Assembly: GCF_021513175.1 (NCBI RefSeq)
Contig: NZ_CP090953.1
Span: 2,476,501-2,540,500, forward strand
Source: Sphingomonas sp. S2-65
GTDB taxonomy: Bacteria > Pseudomonadota > Alphaproteobacteria > Sphingomonadales > Sphingomonadaceae
Reading direction: 5' to 3'
DNA: 64,000 nucleotides
The notes below the pieces were generated by a model that did not search any database, was not told the origin of the DNA, and saw only the letters and a program-made list of their open reading frames with translations. Every line of letters begins with the position of its first letter. The first letter of the stretch is position 1. Made by a program: the position numbers and the translations under genes. Positions 20,062 to 29,322 of the stretch are shown here, piece after piece.

Positions 20062-21528
20062 TCAGAACGCGCCCGGTACCTCGCGCTGCACGGTGCTCGG
20101 CCGATCAGGCATCAGCGGCTCGCGCGCCGCGCTGCTCGCGCTGAGCGAACGCAGCTGGGCGGCGGCGCCCAGAATCGGGGTGCAGCTGCGCCCGGCGAGG
20201 AAGTCGAGCGCGACTCTGGTCGAGGCCTCGGCGGGGTCGCCCATCGGCCGGCTCAGGTCGTCGGCGGCGCGGCAGGTGACGTCCATCTTGCTGGCGAGCC
20301 CGTCATAATAAGCGCCCTGGTGGTCGCGGTTTTCGGTGGCGAAGGCGATCACCCGCACCCGATCGTCACAGGCGGTCTTGTCGACTGCGATCTGGCCGAC
20401 CGGCTTGCCATAGGTGTTGCCGCCGACCAGCGCCTCGTTCGCGCGCAGATAGGGCAGCATGCCGTTGATCGTCAGCTCGCTGGCCGAGGCGGTGCCGCCG
20501 GTGCCGATGAACGCGACGCGGGTCGGCGCGATCGATTGCGGCTGCGGCGCGAAATAATCGACGTCGTTGAAGCTCGATTTCTCGGGGCGGAAGGTCGTGA
20601 AGCTGAACACGTCCGAGCTGGTGCGATTGGCGCCCAGCAGATCGCCCATCAGCTCGGCGATCGAGACCAGCCCGCCGCCATTGTAGCGCAGATCGACGAT
20701 CACATTGGTGATGCCCTGCGCACGGAACTGGGCAAAGGCCGCGCGCAACGCGGGGTCGGCGGTGTCGATGAAGGTGCGCAGATTGACATAGCCGACCCGC
20801 TGGCCGCCATTGTCGAGGATCTTCACGCCATAGCGGCTCGATACCGGCGTCAGTGTGTAGTCGGCCTTGGCGACGGTTATGTCGCGGGCGCCGGCGCTGT
20901 CCTGGATACGCAGCACGCGCGACGTGCCGGCGGTGTCGGGGCCGAACGCGTTGACCACTGCCTGTGGCCCGCCATTGGCGAGCAGCGTCGACACCGGCTG
21001 GCCGGAGACCGCCAGGATCTCGGCGCCGCGATCGATCCCCGCGGCGAGCGCCGGTGCGCCCTCGAAGCTTTCCGCCACGAACACGCGCCCGCCATTGGTG
21101 TCATAGGACAAGCGGAAGCCGAAGCCCGCGCTCGACCCGGTGCTGTAATAGGCATTCTCCTGCGCGATCGAGGTCACGTAAGTGAAGTAGCGGTCCTTGT
21201 TCTGCCCGCGCGCGGTGGCGGTGAGCGCGTCGACATAGGATTCGAGCGTCGCATAGCCTGAAGGGTCGAGGCTCGCGGGCAGCGTTTCGGGGAACAGATA
21301 CCATTCCTTGAGCACCGAGAACGCCCAGTTCTGGCGGTCGCGCAGTGTGCAGCCCGCGGTCGGCGTCGGGGTGGGGCTGCCGCCGGTGGTGCCGCCCCCG
21401 CCGGTGCCGCCGCCCACCGCGACATTGCCGCTGCCGCCACCGCCGCCGCACGCGGACAACAGCGCCACGGCCGAGAGAAGCGCTCCGAATCGGCTATGCT
21501 TGACCACGCGTTCTTCCTTTGACTTCAA
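20062..21528 (-). CDS. S41 family peptidase, lipoprotein
   Basis: A 488-residue envelope protease of the C-terminal-processing (tail-specific) type. The N-terminus has a signal peptide ending in the lipobox LLSAC, then a Gly/Thr/Pro-rich linker (GGGGSGN, TPTPTAG). A PDZ-like region covers about residues 130-220. The S41 domain holds the catalytic serine in GTGGTASASELTINGM and the lysine in NTYGKPVGQ. An internal GTG (VKHSRFGALL) is an alternative start and still includes the lipobox. It probably acts at the outer or inner membrane in the periplasm; its substrates are unknown. Confidence 0.92.
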   Translation of the reverse strand: MKSKEERVVKHSRFGALLSAVALLSACGGGGGSGNVAVGGGTGGGGTTGGSPTPTPTAGCTLRDRQNWAFSVLKEWYLFPETLPASLDPSGYATLESYVDALTATARGQNKDRYFTYVTSIAQENAYYSTGSSAGFGFRLSYDTNGGRVFVAESFEGAPALAAGIDRGAEILAVSGQPVSTLLANGGPQAVVNAFGPDTAGTSRVLRIQDSAGARDITVAKADYTLTPVSSRYGVKILDNGGQRVGYVNLRTFIDTADPALRAAFAQFRAQGITNVIVDLRYNGGGLVSIAELMGDLLGANRTSSDVFSFTTFRPEKSSFNDVDYFAPQPQSIAPTRVAFIGTGGTASASELTINGMLPYLRANEALVGGNTYGKPVGQIAVDKTACDDRVRVIAFATENRDHQGAYYDGLASKMDVTCRAADDLSRPMGDPAEASTRVALDFLAGRSCTPILGAAAQLRSLSASSAAREPLMPDRPSTVQREVPGAF

Positions 21529-21885
21529 GTCCTTGTGTGGCGGAGGCTGACCTAGCTTGGCGATGCGCGCAAGGGGAAAGCCGCTTGTAAATGTGTGTCG
21601 TGAAGTTGAGGAAGTTGCGGTCCAAACGCCTGGCGCTCAACTTCACGGGTCTGCGCTTATCTCCTTGGTCGCGTTGGGAAATAGCCGCATGCGAGCGCCT
21701 GCCCGGCCAGAATCGGAAAGCGTCAGCCAACCAAAAGGTTGGTTGAGCGGCGCGTTGCGACATGCGCGTGCGAAGGTGCGGGAATGCGAGTGTCTGCCCA
21801 TGCGCCAGAGTAGATCAGGCGAAATCCTATTTTGAAAGCGTGATTTACGCGGTGCGGATCGAGGGGGAGGGCGCATGCATGCGCG
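21529..21885. other. Gene-free stretch with two inverted repeats
   Basis: This 357-bp interval between the S41 protease start and the VOC gene stop has open frames on both strands, but none has a ribosome site or a recognisable product. It contains a 12-bp inverted repeat at 21599-21647 and a smaller hairpin, CCAACC-AAAA-GGTTGG, at 21727-21742. The promoter of the protease gene must lie in its left part. The interval looks like a possible dispersed repeat, which a nucleotide search of sphingomonad genomes would settle. Confidence 0.4.
21599..21647. repeat. Perfect 12-bp inverted repeat
   Basis: CGTGAAGTTGAG at 21599-21610 is exactly complementary to CTCAACTTCACG at 21636-21647, leaving a 25-bp loop. 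No T run follows on either strand, so it does not look like a simple terminator. It could be a regulator site or part of a repeat element. Confidence 0.7.
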
Positions 21886-22284
21886 CTAGGCGCTATGCCC
21901 GATCAGGTCCCAGCGATTGCCGTACAGATCCTCGAACACCGCGACCTTGCCATAGGGTTGAACGGCGGGCGGTCGCACGAAGCGGACGCCGGCTTGCGTA
22001 TAGGCGGCGAAGTCGCGATCAAAGTCATCGGTGTCGAGAAACAGGAAAACGCGGCCGGCGGCCTGGTTGCCGATGGCGGCGTGCTGTTCGGGCGTGGCGG
22101 CGCGGGCAAGGAGGAGGGTGGTGGCGTTCTCCGGCGCGTGCGGCGGGCGGATGGTGACCCAGCGCTTGCCCTGCTCGGGCACCAGTGTGTCCTCGATGGG
22201 GGTGAAGCCGAGCTTGCCGACGTAGAAGGCGAGCGCTTCGTCATAGTCGCGGACGATCAGGGTGATGTGGGCGAGCTGGGGCAC
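21886..22284 (-). CDS. VOC family (glyoxalase/dioxygenase fold) protein
   Basis: A 132-residue vicinal-oxygen-chelate protein beginning (GTG start) MPQLAHITLIVRDYDEALAFYVGKLGFTPIED, the usual VOC opening, and ending YGKVAVFEDLYGNRWDLIGHSA. The metal-ligand positions (His6 in LAHITL and Glu in FEDLYGNRWDL) are present. Substrate and reaction are unknown. The start lies only 2 bp after the stop of the AT-rich SIR2-domain gene, and no strong ribosome site of its own is visible. Confidence 0.88.
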   Translation of the reverse strand: MPQLAHITLIVRDYDEALAFYVGKLGFTPIEDTLVPEQGKRWVTIRPPHAPENATTLLLARAATPEQHAAIGNQAAGRVFLFLDTDDFDRDFAAYTQAGVRFVRPPAVQPYGKVAVFEDLYGNRWDLIGHSA

Positions 22285-22286
22285 CG

Positions 22287-23639
22287 TTATCCAAAAGGGG
22301 TGTGCTGAGCAACGATACCGTCAGAATCCTCGAATTTCTTTGCGAACCGCGCAGCTTGCTTAAGAGACGCCTTATGAACTTCTGGGTGCCCACGAACCTC
22401 AGTTCCATAGGTCTCCTTATCCATTCGGTCGAGCTTGGGATGATAGAAAAGTGGAAGATCCAAGAGTTCAGGATTGATATCTTGAGCGGGATCAAGGCCC
22501 GCGTTGACGAAATCGAAAAACAGCAGGCCGGTCTGGTAACCGACAAAATACGATGAGTTCCAGTAATCTCTTCGCCTCTGATATTGTTCTATCTTATCTT
22601 GATACAATGAAATCTGGCGTCGGACGTGATGTAGATCAGCGAAATCCCCAGCAAACCGCCTGTCTACTATGCGCTGCAAGCAGTGTATCAAGCCATCTTG
22701 ATAAGCCGTCGCAAAAATCAGATGAGGTTCATCTGCCACGGCATAGCTATCGACAAATTCTCGATGAACCTGAGTTACATTCGCTAATTTCTCAGAAATT
22801 ATGTCATAAGATTGCTCATAAGCATAGCAAAACTTCGCACGCATGTGTTCGGCTACGACTTCTACGAAGTGAGAACCATCGGTAGCGATGGGCTTTATCG
22901 CTAGGTTGGCTAACTTATCCAAATCGATGTCAGTTATAAATGGTGATACAAGGTAGTGGGCCCGGGCAAATCTTCCCATGCTTTCCCGTACGGCGCCATA
23001 CACGCTAAGAAAGTCGCTGTCCGTCGCGGAATAACCAAAGAATACTACCGTCTTCGTTGCAAAAATGTGGCGCAGTATGTCGCCGAGCCTACCACTTTTC
23101 AGTCTTTCTTCGCACTCGAGATAATCAGGCGTTGACGCTACAATGGTAGAGAGATTGTCAATCGATCCATGGATTTTAATTAACGGTCTTTTAGACCCCT
23201 CCCACAGCGCCAAGTCTTCATCATAGACGAATGGTGTGGCATGAAGTACGTCTTCAAAATACCTGTCCCAATTAGTCGTAATGATAACGCGAAAATACGG
23301 CGCAATCGATAAGCTCCGATGAAATCTTGTAGCATTTTGTCTGAGATCACGAAATCCGTTAATATAGTCGAATCGAGCCTTGATCTGCTCAATCAATTTT
23401 TGGCGTCCGTTAGGACGGTTTTCAAACAAGTCCATTAGCGCCGGAAAGGTCTCATTCCCCGTAGCGGGAGACAGTTGCGCGATTTGCTCGTAAAAAGAAA
23501 ACGCGTGAGCTCCCCTCGTCTCTGTACTGACCCCCGCGCCAGCAAAGACGACACATCGTCCCGCTTCGATCTCGTCCAACAAATGTGGATCTAGTTCAAA
23601 GCTCAGTTTCAGCGAACATATTGCGCACTCACAAGCCAT
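22287..23639 (-). CDS. SIR2-domain protein, candidate defence effector
   Basis: A 450-residue protein with an N-terminal SIR2-like NAD-binding domain: VVFAGAGVSTETRG (GAGxS, about residue 32), TTNWDRYFED (about 120), IKIHGSIDN (about 155) and FFGYSATDSDF (about 199). The C-terminal half is helix-rich with no recognised domain (LHHVRRQISLYQDKIEQYQRRRDYWNSSYF). The N-terminus has closely spaced cysteines, MACECAICS. GGAGAG precedes the ATG. It is visibly AT-richer than all neighbours, which suggests horizontal transfer. SIR2 proteins of this shape in bacteria are often NAD-depleting anti-phage effectors (as in DSR or Thoeris ThsA); that role is inferred here. Confidence 0.8.
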   Translation of the reverse strand: MACECAICSLKLSFELDPHLLDEIEAGRCVVFAGAGVSTETRGAHAFSFYEQIAQLSPATGNETFPALMDLFENRPNGRQKLIEQIKARFDYINGFRDLRQNATRFHRSLSIAPYFRVIITTNWDRYFEDVLHATPFVYDEDLALWEGSKRPLIKIHGSIDNLSTIVASTPDYLECEERLKSGRLGDILRHIFATKTVVFFGYSATDSDFLSVYGAVRESMGRFARAHYLVSPFITDIDLDKLANLAIKPIATDGSHFVEVVAEHMRAKFCYAYEQSYDIISEKLANVTQVHREFVDSYAVADEPHLIFATAYQDGLIHCLQRIVDRRFAGDFADLHHVRRQISLYQDKIEQYQRRRDYWNSSYFVGYQTGLLFFDFVNAGLDPAQDINPELLDLPLFYHPKLDRMDKETYGTEVRGHPEVHKASLKQAARFAKKFEDSDGIVAQHTPFG

Positions 23640-23689
23640 GTACTCTCCTGCAGCCGGCTAGCGGCAGACTAACATGCCCAGCGAAGCGT

Positions 23690-23784
23690 TCAATCATACT
23701 CCCGCCCACCAGCTCTCATGTAGAGTTACGCTCCCGGTTTCCTTGAACACCTTGCTCATCACGGCCATCCCCGCTTCGGCGTCC
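23690..23784 (-). pseudogene. Displaced remnant copy of the thiC 3' end
   Basis: This 95-bp stretch is a diverged direct repeat of the thiC 3' end at 24396-24490, in the same orientation. Its frame reads [18 protein letters not shown], against [18 protein letters not shown] in thiC. A core of about 25 bases (23737-23761) appears identical; the outer parts carry point changes and a one-base indel that alters the last codons. No upstream thiC sequence is present, so it is a fragment, not a broken full gene. The repeats flank the DUF4160/DUF2442 pair. Confidence 0.8.
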
Positions 23785-23804
23785 AAAACATGATGACCGT
23801 CGCG

Positions 23805-24065
23805 TCAAGCAGCCTTCGGTGCCGGTGCCCCGCGCAGCAATCCTTCGGTGCTCAGGTCTTCGTCCAGTTGCGGCCAGTGGATGCCATAGCCGCCGCCGCA
23901 TGGCTCCCAGACGGCACGCTGCTCGGGGGTTGCGTGGAGGAGGCGGGGATACCAGGCGAGGGGTACCGAGATCGTGCGGCCGTCCATCAGATCGACTGAG
24001 AGGCTGGCATCGTCGCAGCGCACATCGGCAACGCGCTCGTCGGCGATCCTAGCTGAAATATTCAT
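23805..24065 (-). CDS. DUF2442 domain protein
   Basis: An 86-residue DUF2442 protein. The ATG at 24065 gives MNISARIADERVADVRC, then LSVDLMDGRTISVPLAWYPRLLHATPEQRAVWEPCGGGYGIHWPQLDEDLSTEGLLRG, which carries the DGRTI-PL-WYPRL and GIHWPxLDEDLS core of this family. It overlaps the 3' end of the upstream DUF4160 gene by 17 bp. DUF4160 and DUF2442 genes are frequently paired and have been suggested to act as toxin-antitoxin-like modules; the biochemical role is not established. Confidence 0.88.
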   Translation of the reverse strand: MNISARIADERVADVRCDDASLSVDLMDGRTISVPLAWYPRLLHATPEQRAVWEPCGGGYGIHWPQLDEDLSTEGLLRGAPAPKAA

Positions 24066-24282
24066 GCCATGCCTCCAACAGCGCAGTGCGATGCGCTTCG
24101 ACCAGCCCCAATATGGCATTGATCTCCCGCGGGCGAAACCCGCGGTTGCGCGCGAGTTCAACCCGGTCGAGCCAAACTTTCATCGTCGCGCTGTCGCGAT
24201 CGACATGGACGTGCGGTGGCTCGTTCGGCTCATGGCTGAAGAAGTAGAAGCGGTATCCGTCGAGGCGTAAGATGGTCGGCAC
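24049..24282 (-). CDS. DUF4160 domain protein
   Basis: A 77-residue DUF4160 protein beginning MPTILRLDGYRFYFFSHEPNEPPHVHVDR, the hallmark of the family, and ending with a helical REINAILGLVEAHRTALLEAWHEYF segment. It is the upstream partner of a DUF2442 gene with which it overlaps by 17 bp, a common two-gene arrangement thought to be toxin-antitoxin-like. It lies 113 bp downstream of the thiC stop, between the two direct repeats of the thiC 3' end. Confidence 0.9.
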   Translation of the reverse strand: MPTILRLDGYRFYFFSHEPNEPPHVHVDRDSATMKVWLDRVELARNRGFRPREINAILGLVEAHRTALLEAWHEYFS

Positions 24283-24367
24283 GGTCGCGTCCTCTTGCTG
24301 GGCGCCGAACCATCTACATCATATTAGTCGCAGCATCTTATGCGAAGTTTCAAAAAATTTGCAGGAT

Positions 24368-24391
24368 GTTGCTAGACAAACCTGTAGCAAC
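24368..24391 (-). terminator. Hairpin downstream of thiC
   Basis: GTTGCTA and TAGCAAC form a 7-bp stem around a 10-base loop, starting 4 bp after the thiC stop. On the minus strand a T-rich run (ATTTTTTG) follows about ten bases later rather than at once, so termination is plausible but not certain. Confidence 0.45.
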
Positions 24392-24395
24392 TTGA

Positions 24396-26498
<2,103 letters not shown>

Positions 26499-26557
26499 AT
26501 GGCGTGAGTCTTAGCAGGTTGGGCGGGGTGCGTAACCCCCGCCCTTGCTGATGTGGA

Positions 26558-27406
26558 TCAGAAGGAGAAGGCGAGCCCGACCACGCCCATCCACTGGTTG
26601 CTGTCGCCCGCGTCGCGGACGATCGGCGAATCCGCCGCGTCGCCGGTCAGCTTGCGATAAGTGGCGCCGCCGACGAGCTGGAGCCCGTGGGTTAGGTCGC
26701 CGGTGAGCGACACCGCGGTGCCCAGGCCGAGCGTCCAGCTCTTCCAGCCGCCATCGGGGTTGTACGCGGCCAGGCCGCTCGCCAGCGACTGGCCGGGGGT
26801 GACGCCGAAATAGGCGTCCATCTGGCCGTTCTCGGCACGCTCGGCGGAGGCGAACAGCGTCACCAGCGCCTTGCGGCTGAGCGGAGTCATGTAGCTGACC
26901 GAGGGGGTGAGGATGCCGGCGTCGGACACGCCGCTCACGTCGGTGCGGTAGCTCAGGCTGACCGAGAGGCGGTCGTAATCGCTGGTGATCACGCCGGTCT
27001 TGCCGACGCCGACATAGCCGCCGAGCTCGATCGAGGTGTCGAGCTCGCCCAGCGCCTTGACGCGCGGATCGTCGATGCTCTTGGTGCTGGAGCGGTTGAA
27101 ATTGACCACGCCGATCGGGCCGGCCTGGAAGTCGAGCCCGGTGCCGCCGCCATCGGGGATCAGGTCGACGCTCAGCCGGTTGCCGATCAGCTGGAAGTTG
27201 AAGCCCGAGACGCGGCCGATCGCGGCGGGAACCGGCGACCAGCGATAATCGTCCGACCCTTCATAGTCGGGGAGGATGCCGGCGCCCGCGCCGACGATGG
27301 CGAAGTCGCCGCCGGTGTCGGCGGGCGGGGACGGCTCCTGCACCTGGGCCAGGGCAGGGGTGGCGGCGAGTACGAGCAGCGGCAGCGCCAGCGTGCGGAG
27401 AAACAT
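26558..27406 (-). CDS. MipA/OmpV family outer-membrane protein
   Basis: An outer-membrane beta-barrel of 282 residues. The ATG at 27406 opens a signal peptide (MFLRTLALPLLVLAATPALAQ); the longer frame is unsupported. After a proline-rich linker come GAGAGILPDYEGSDDYRWSPVPA, a MipA/OmpV signature, alternating amphipathic strands, and a C-terminal MGVVGLAFSF ending in phenylalanine, as needed for barrel assembly. Family members include the murein-hydrolase scaffold MipA and small porin-like proteins. It follows DUF2141 and desaturase-like genes on the same strand. Confidence 0.9.
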   Translation of the reverse strand: MFLRTLALPLLVLAATPALAQVQEPSPPADTGGDFAIVGAGAGILPDYEGSDDYRWSPVPAAIGRVSGFNFQLIGNRLSVDLIPDGGGTGLDFQAGPIGVVNFNRSSTKSIDDPRVKALGELDTSIELGGYVGVGKTGVITSDYDRLSVSLSYRTDVSGVSDAGILTPSVSYMTPLSRKALVTLFASAERAENGQMDAYFGVTPGQSLASGLAAYNPDGGWKSWTLGLGTAVSLTGDLTHGLQLVGGATYRKLTGDAADSPIVRDAGDSNQWMGVVGLAFSF

Positions 27407-27461
27407 ATCTGCGTTCCTAGGAATGTTGCACCTGCGAAACGCCATCGCCTGTTTGCGGTTC

Positions 27462-27956
27462 CTAGAGGAGGTAGCGAATCCGGATCTGTTGTATTTCCGC
27501 ACCAGTGGTCACCGGGAACTGCGCGCTGGAAAAGGCCGGCGGGCCGAAGCCGATCGCCGGATTGCGCGAGAAGCCGAAGCCTTCCTTGGGGATGCCGAGC
27601 ATCGTGTCGAGCTTGGCATTGCCGTTCGCGTCGTGGATCACCGCGACGGCATAGTCGCCGGTGGGCAGCGCGTCGAAGCGAGTCGAAGTGGCGGTGGCGG
27701 GGACGTTGCGCTTGATCGCCTGGGGATCGTCGCGGCAGCTGGGGAAGGAGGCGGGCCGGCGCGTCACGCAGATGCGCAGCATGCCCTTGTTCGAGCGCAG
27801 CCCGGTGAACGCGACGTCAAGCTGGCCGACCGGAGCTGCCCCCGGCAGCAGCGCGAGGCATGCCGCGCCCAGCGCGGCGCGCGAAATCGCCGAGCCCCTT
27901 GTCCGTGCCGCACAGGCGATCCCAGAAGCGGAAATAAAGCCCAAAATTGCATCCAT
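27462..27956 (-). CDS. DUF2141 domain protein
   Basis: A protein of up to 164 residues with a DUF2141 domain: QLDVAFTGLRSNKGMLRICVT, then GDYAVAVIHDANGNAKLDTMLGIPKEGFGFSRNP, the family hallmark. The hydrophobic RAALGAACLALLPGAAPVG segment looks like the core of a signal peptide, so it is probably periplasmic. The only ATG in frame is at 27956, which gives a 140-bp overlap with the desaturase gene; a start after the overlap would need a non-standard codon. A frameshift or misplaced end in one of the two genes is possible. Function is unknown. Confidence 0.75.
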   Translation of the reverse strand: MDAILGFISASGIACAARTRGSAISRAALGAACLALLPGAAPVGQLDVAFTGLRSNKGMLRICVTRRPASFPSCRDDPQAIKRNVPATATSTRFDALPTGDYAVAVIHDANGNAKLDTMLGIPKEGFGFSRNPAIGFGPPAFSSAQFPVTTGAEIQQIRIRYLL

Positions 27957-28599
27957 ATAGTTCGTGGTGCCGCTGGTGATGGCTCGCGGTGATCAGCCAC
28001 GCCCCCAACGGCCCCCGGGACATGAACCTGGGGAAGATCTCCCACCCCATGTGGTTCGTTACACCCATTATAGTCATGATCGCCAGCACCGTGCCCAGCG
28101 CGGCGATGTGAATCGGGATCAGGAACACCAAGGCCGGGATCACCACCGCGCCGGTCAGCGCCTCGACGGGGTGGAAGCTCATCGCGGCCCAAGCGGTGGG
28201 CGGACGGCTGGCGTGGTGGACGGCATGGGCGATGCGAAACCATTTCGGGCGGTGCATCCAGCGGTGCGTCCAGTAGAACCAGCTGTCGTGCGCGACCAGG
28301 AACAGCAGCACCGACACTGGCAGGTACCAGAGGGGATAGGCCGCGGCATCGGTGTAGATCCGAGTCCAGCCGAGATTCTGCCAGCCCCAGGCGACCACCC
28401 CGGCAGGCACGCCATAGATCGCGGCGGATGCCAGGCTCCAGCGCACTTCCTTGAGCATCTGCCGGTCAAGCCCGGCATAGAGCCCGGGATGCTTCCACCG
28501 CGTCGCCAGCGCGAAGGCGCCGCTGGTCAGCAGATAGCGCACGCCGACGATCACCGTCATGGCAAGCGCGGACAAGGCGATGGCTAGAAATATGGTCAC
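27817..28599 (-). CDS. Sterol desaturase/fatty acid hydroxylase family protein
   Basis: A 260-residue membrane di-iron enzyme. Histidine clusters HDSWFYWTHRWMH, HAVHHASRPP and SHHQRHHELYGCNFGLYF match the family. Three or four membrane segments are visible (residues 1-25, 67-85, 140-175). After FWDRLCGTDKGLGDF, where many relatives end, it continues for about 25 Arg/Gly/Ala-rich residues that overlap the next gene. That tail is dubious. The substrate could be a lipid or a carotenoid and cannot be decided here. Confidence 0.88.
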   Translation of the reverse strand: MTIFLAIALSALAMTVIVGVRYLLTSGAFALATRWKHPGLYAGLDRQMLKEVRWSLASAAIYGVPAGVVAWGWQNLGWTRIYTDAAAYPLWYLPVSVLLFLVAHDSWFYWTHRWMHRPKWFRIAHAVHHASRPPTAWAAMSFHPVEALTGAVVIPALVFLIPIHIAALGTVLAIMTIMGVTNHMGWEIFPRFMSRGPLGAWLITASHHQRHHELYGCNFGLYFRFWDRLCGTDKGLGDFARRAGRGMPRAAAGGSSGRPA

Positions 28600-28630
28600 T
28601 CCAGCGCCTTAGCCGAAAACGGGCACGCGA

Positions 28631-29254
28631 TCACTCGTCAATCCTGCGCGATGATGCCTCGGCGGCCCTGAGCCCTGCGCCATCGTCCAACTGGCGGATC
28701 AGCCAGGGACTGAGGTCGGCATCGATCACCAGGTGAACGCGGGGACCGTCGCCGAAATTATCCACCCGGTGCGGGTCGGAGAGCCGCAGATACCAGGTCT
28801 CGCCAGGTGCCATCGCCACGCTGGTGCCGTTGACGTAGAACCGCACGCCGGGATTGGTCAGAACCGGAATGTGCAGCCGCACGCTGCCTTCCTCGGCGCA
28901 CAGCCCGGGATCGCGATGCTCCAGGATCGAGGAGCCCGGCGCGAGCTGCATCAGCCGGACGTTGCGCAACGGACAGTCGAGCGCGCCCAGCACCGCGCGG
29001 AAATAGGGGGTCCGGCGCAGCGCCGGCGCATCGACGCACTCGCCATCGGGCTGCGACACGATCATCAGGATCGGGTGCTCGGCGCCCTTGGGTGCGCGCA
29101 GGGGCATCGCGCTCCAATCCCCCACATAGTTGCGCGGCACGAAATGCGGCGTCCACTGCGTATCTTCGAGCGCTGTCAGGTCGGCGACGAGGCGCAGCGG
29201 ATCGAACGCGATCGGAAGCCGCACTCGGTCAGGATAGCGCGCCGCCTCGCTCAC
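28631..29254 (-). CDS. Aspartyl/asparaginyl beta-hydroxylase-like protein
   Basis: A 207-residue cupin-fold protein of the aspartyl/asparaginyl beta-hydroxylase type, expected to be an Fe(II)/2-oxoglutarate dioxygenase. The metal site is visible as LEHRDPG (His-x-Asp) with a distal histidine in LSDPHRVDNFGDGPRVHLVID. NYVGDWSAMPLR is a typical substrate-domain segment. The GTG at 29254, with GGGAGG seven bases upstream, is preferred over the ATG at 29281. It diverges from the sulfotransferase-like gene by 68 bp and may modify a protein or peptide encoded nearby; that is inference. Confidence 0.82.
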   Translation of the reverse strand: MSEAARYPDRVRLPIAFDPLRLVADLTALEDTQWTPHFVPRNYVGDWSAMPLRAPKGAEHPILMIVSQPDGECVDAPALRRTPYFRAVLGALDCPLRNVRLMQLAPGSSILEHRDPGLCAEEGSVRLHIPVLTNPGVRFYVNGTSVAMAPGETWYLRLSDPHRVDNFGDGPRVHLVIDADLSPWLIRQLDDGAGLRAAEASSRRIDE

Positions 29255-29322
29255 TGTGTTTCCTCCCGCGCGCCGCGTCATGCTAGCCTCGGCTCTCGGC
29301 GATCATGCATCAGGGAGGCGGC

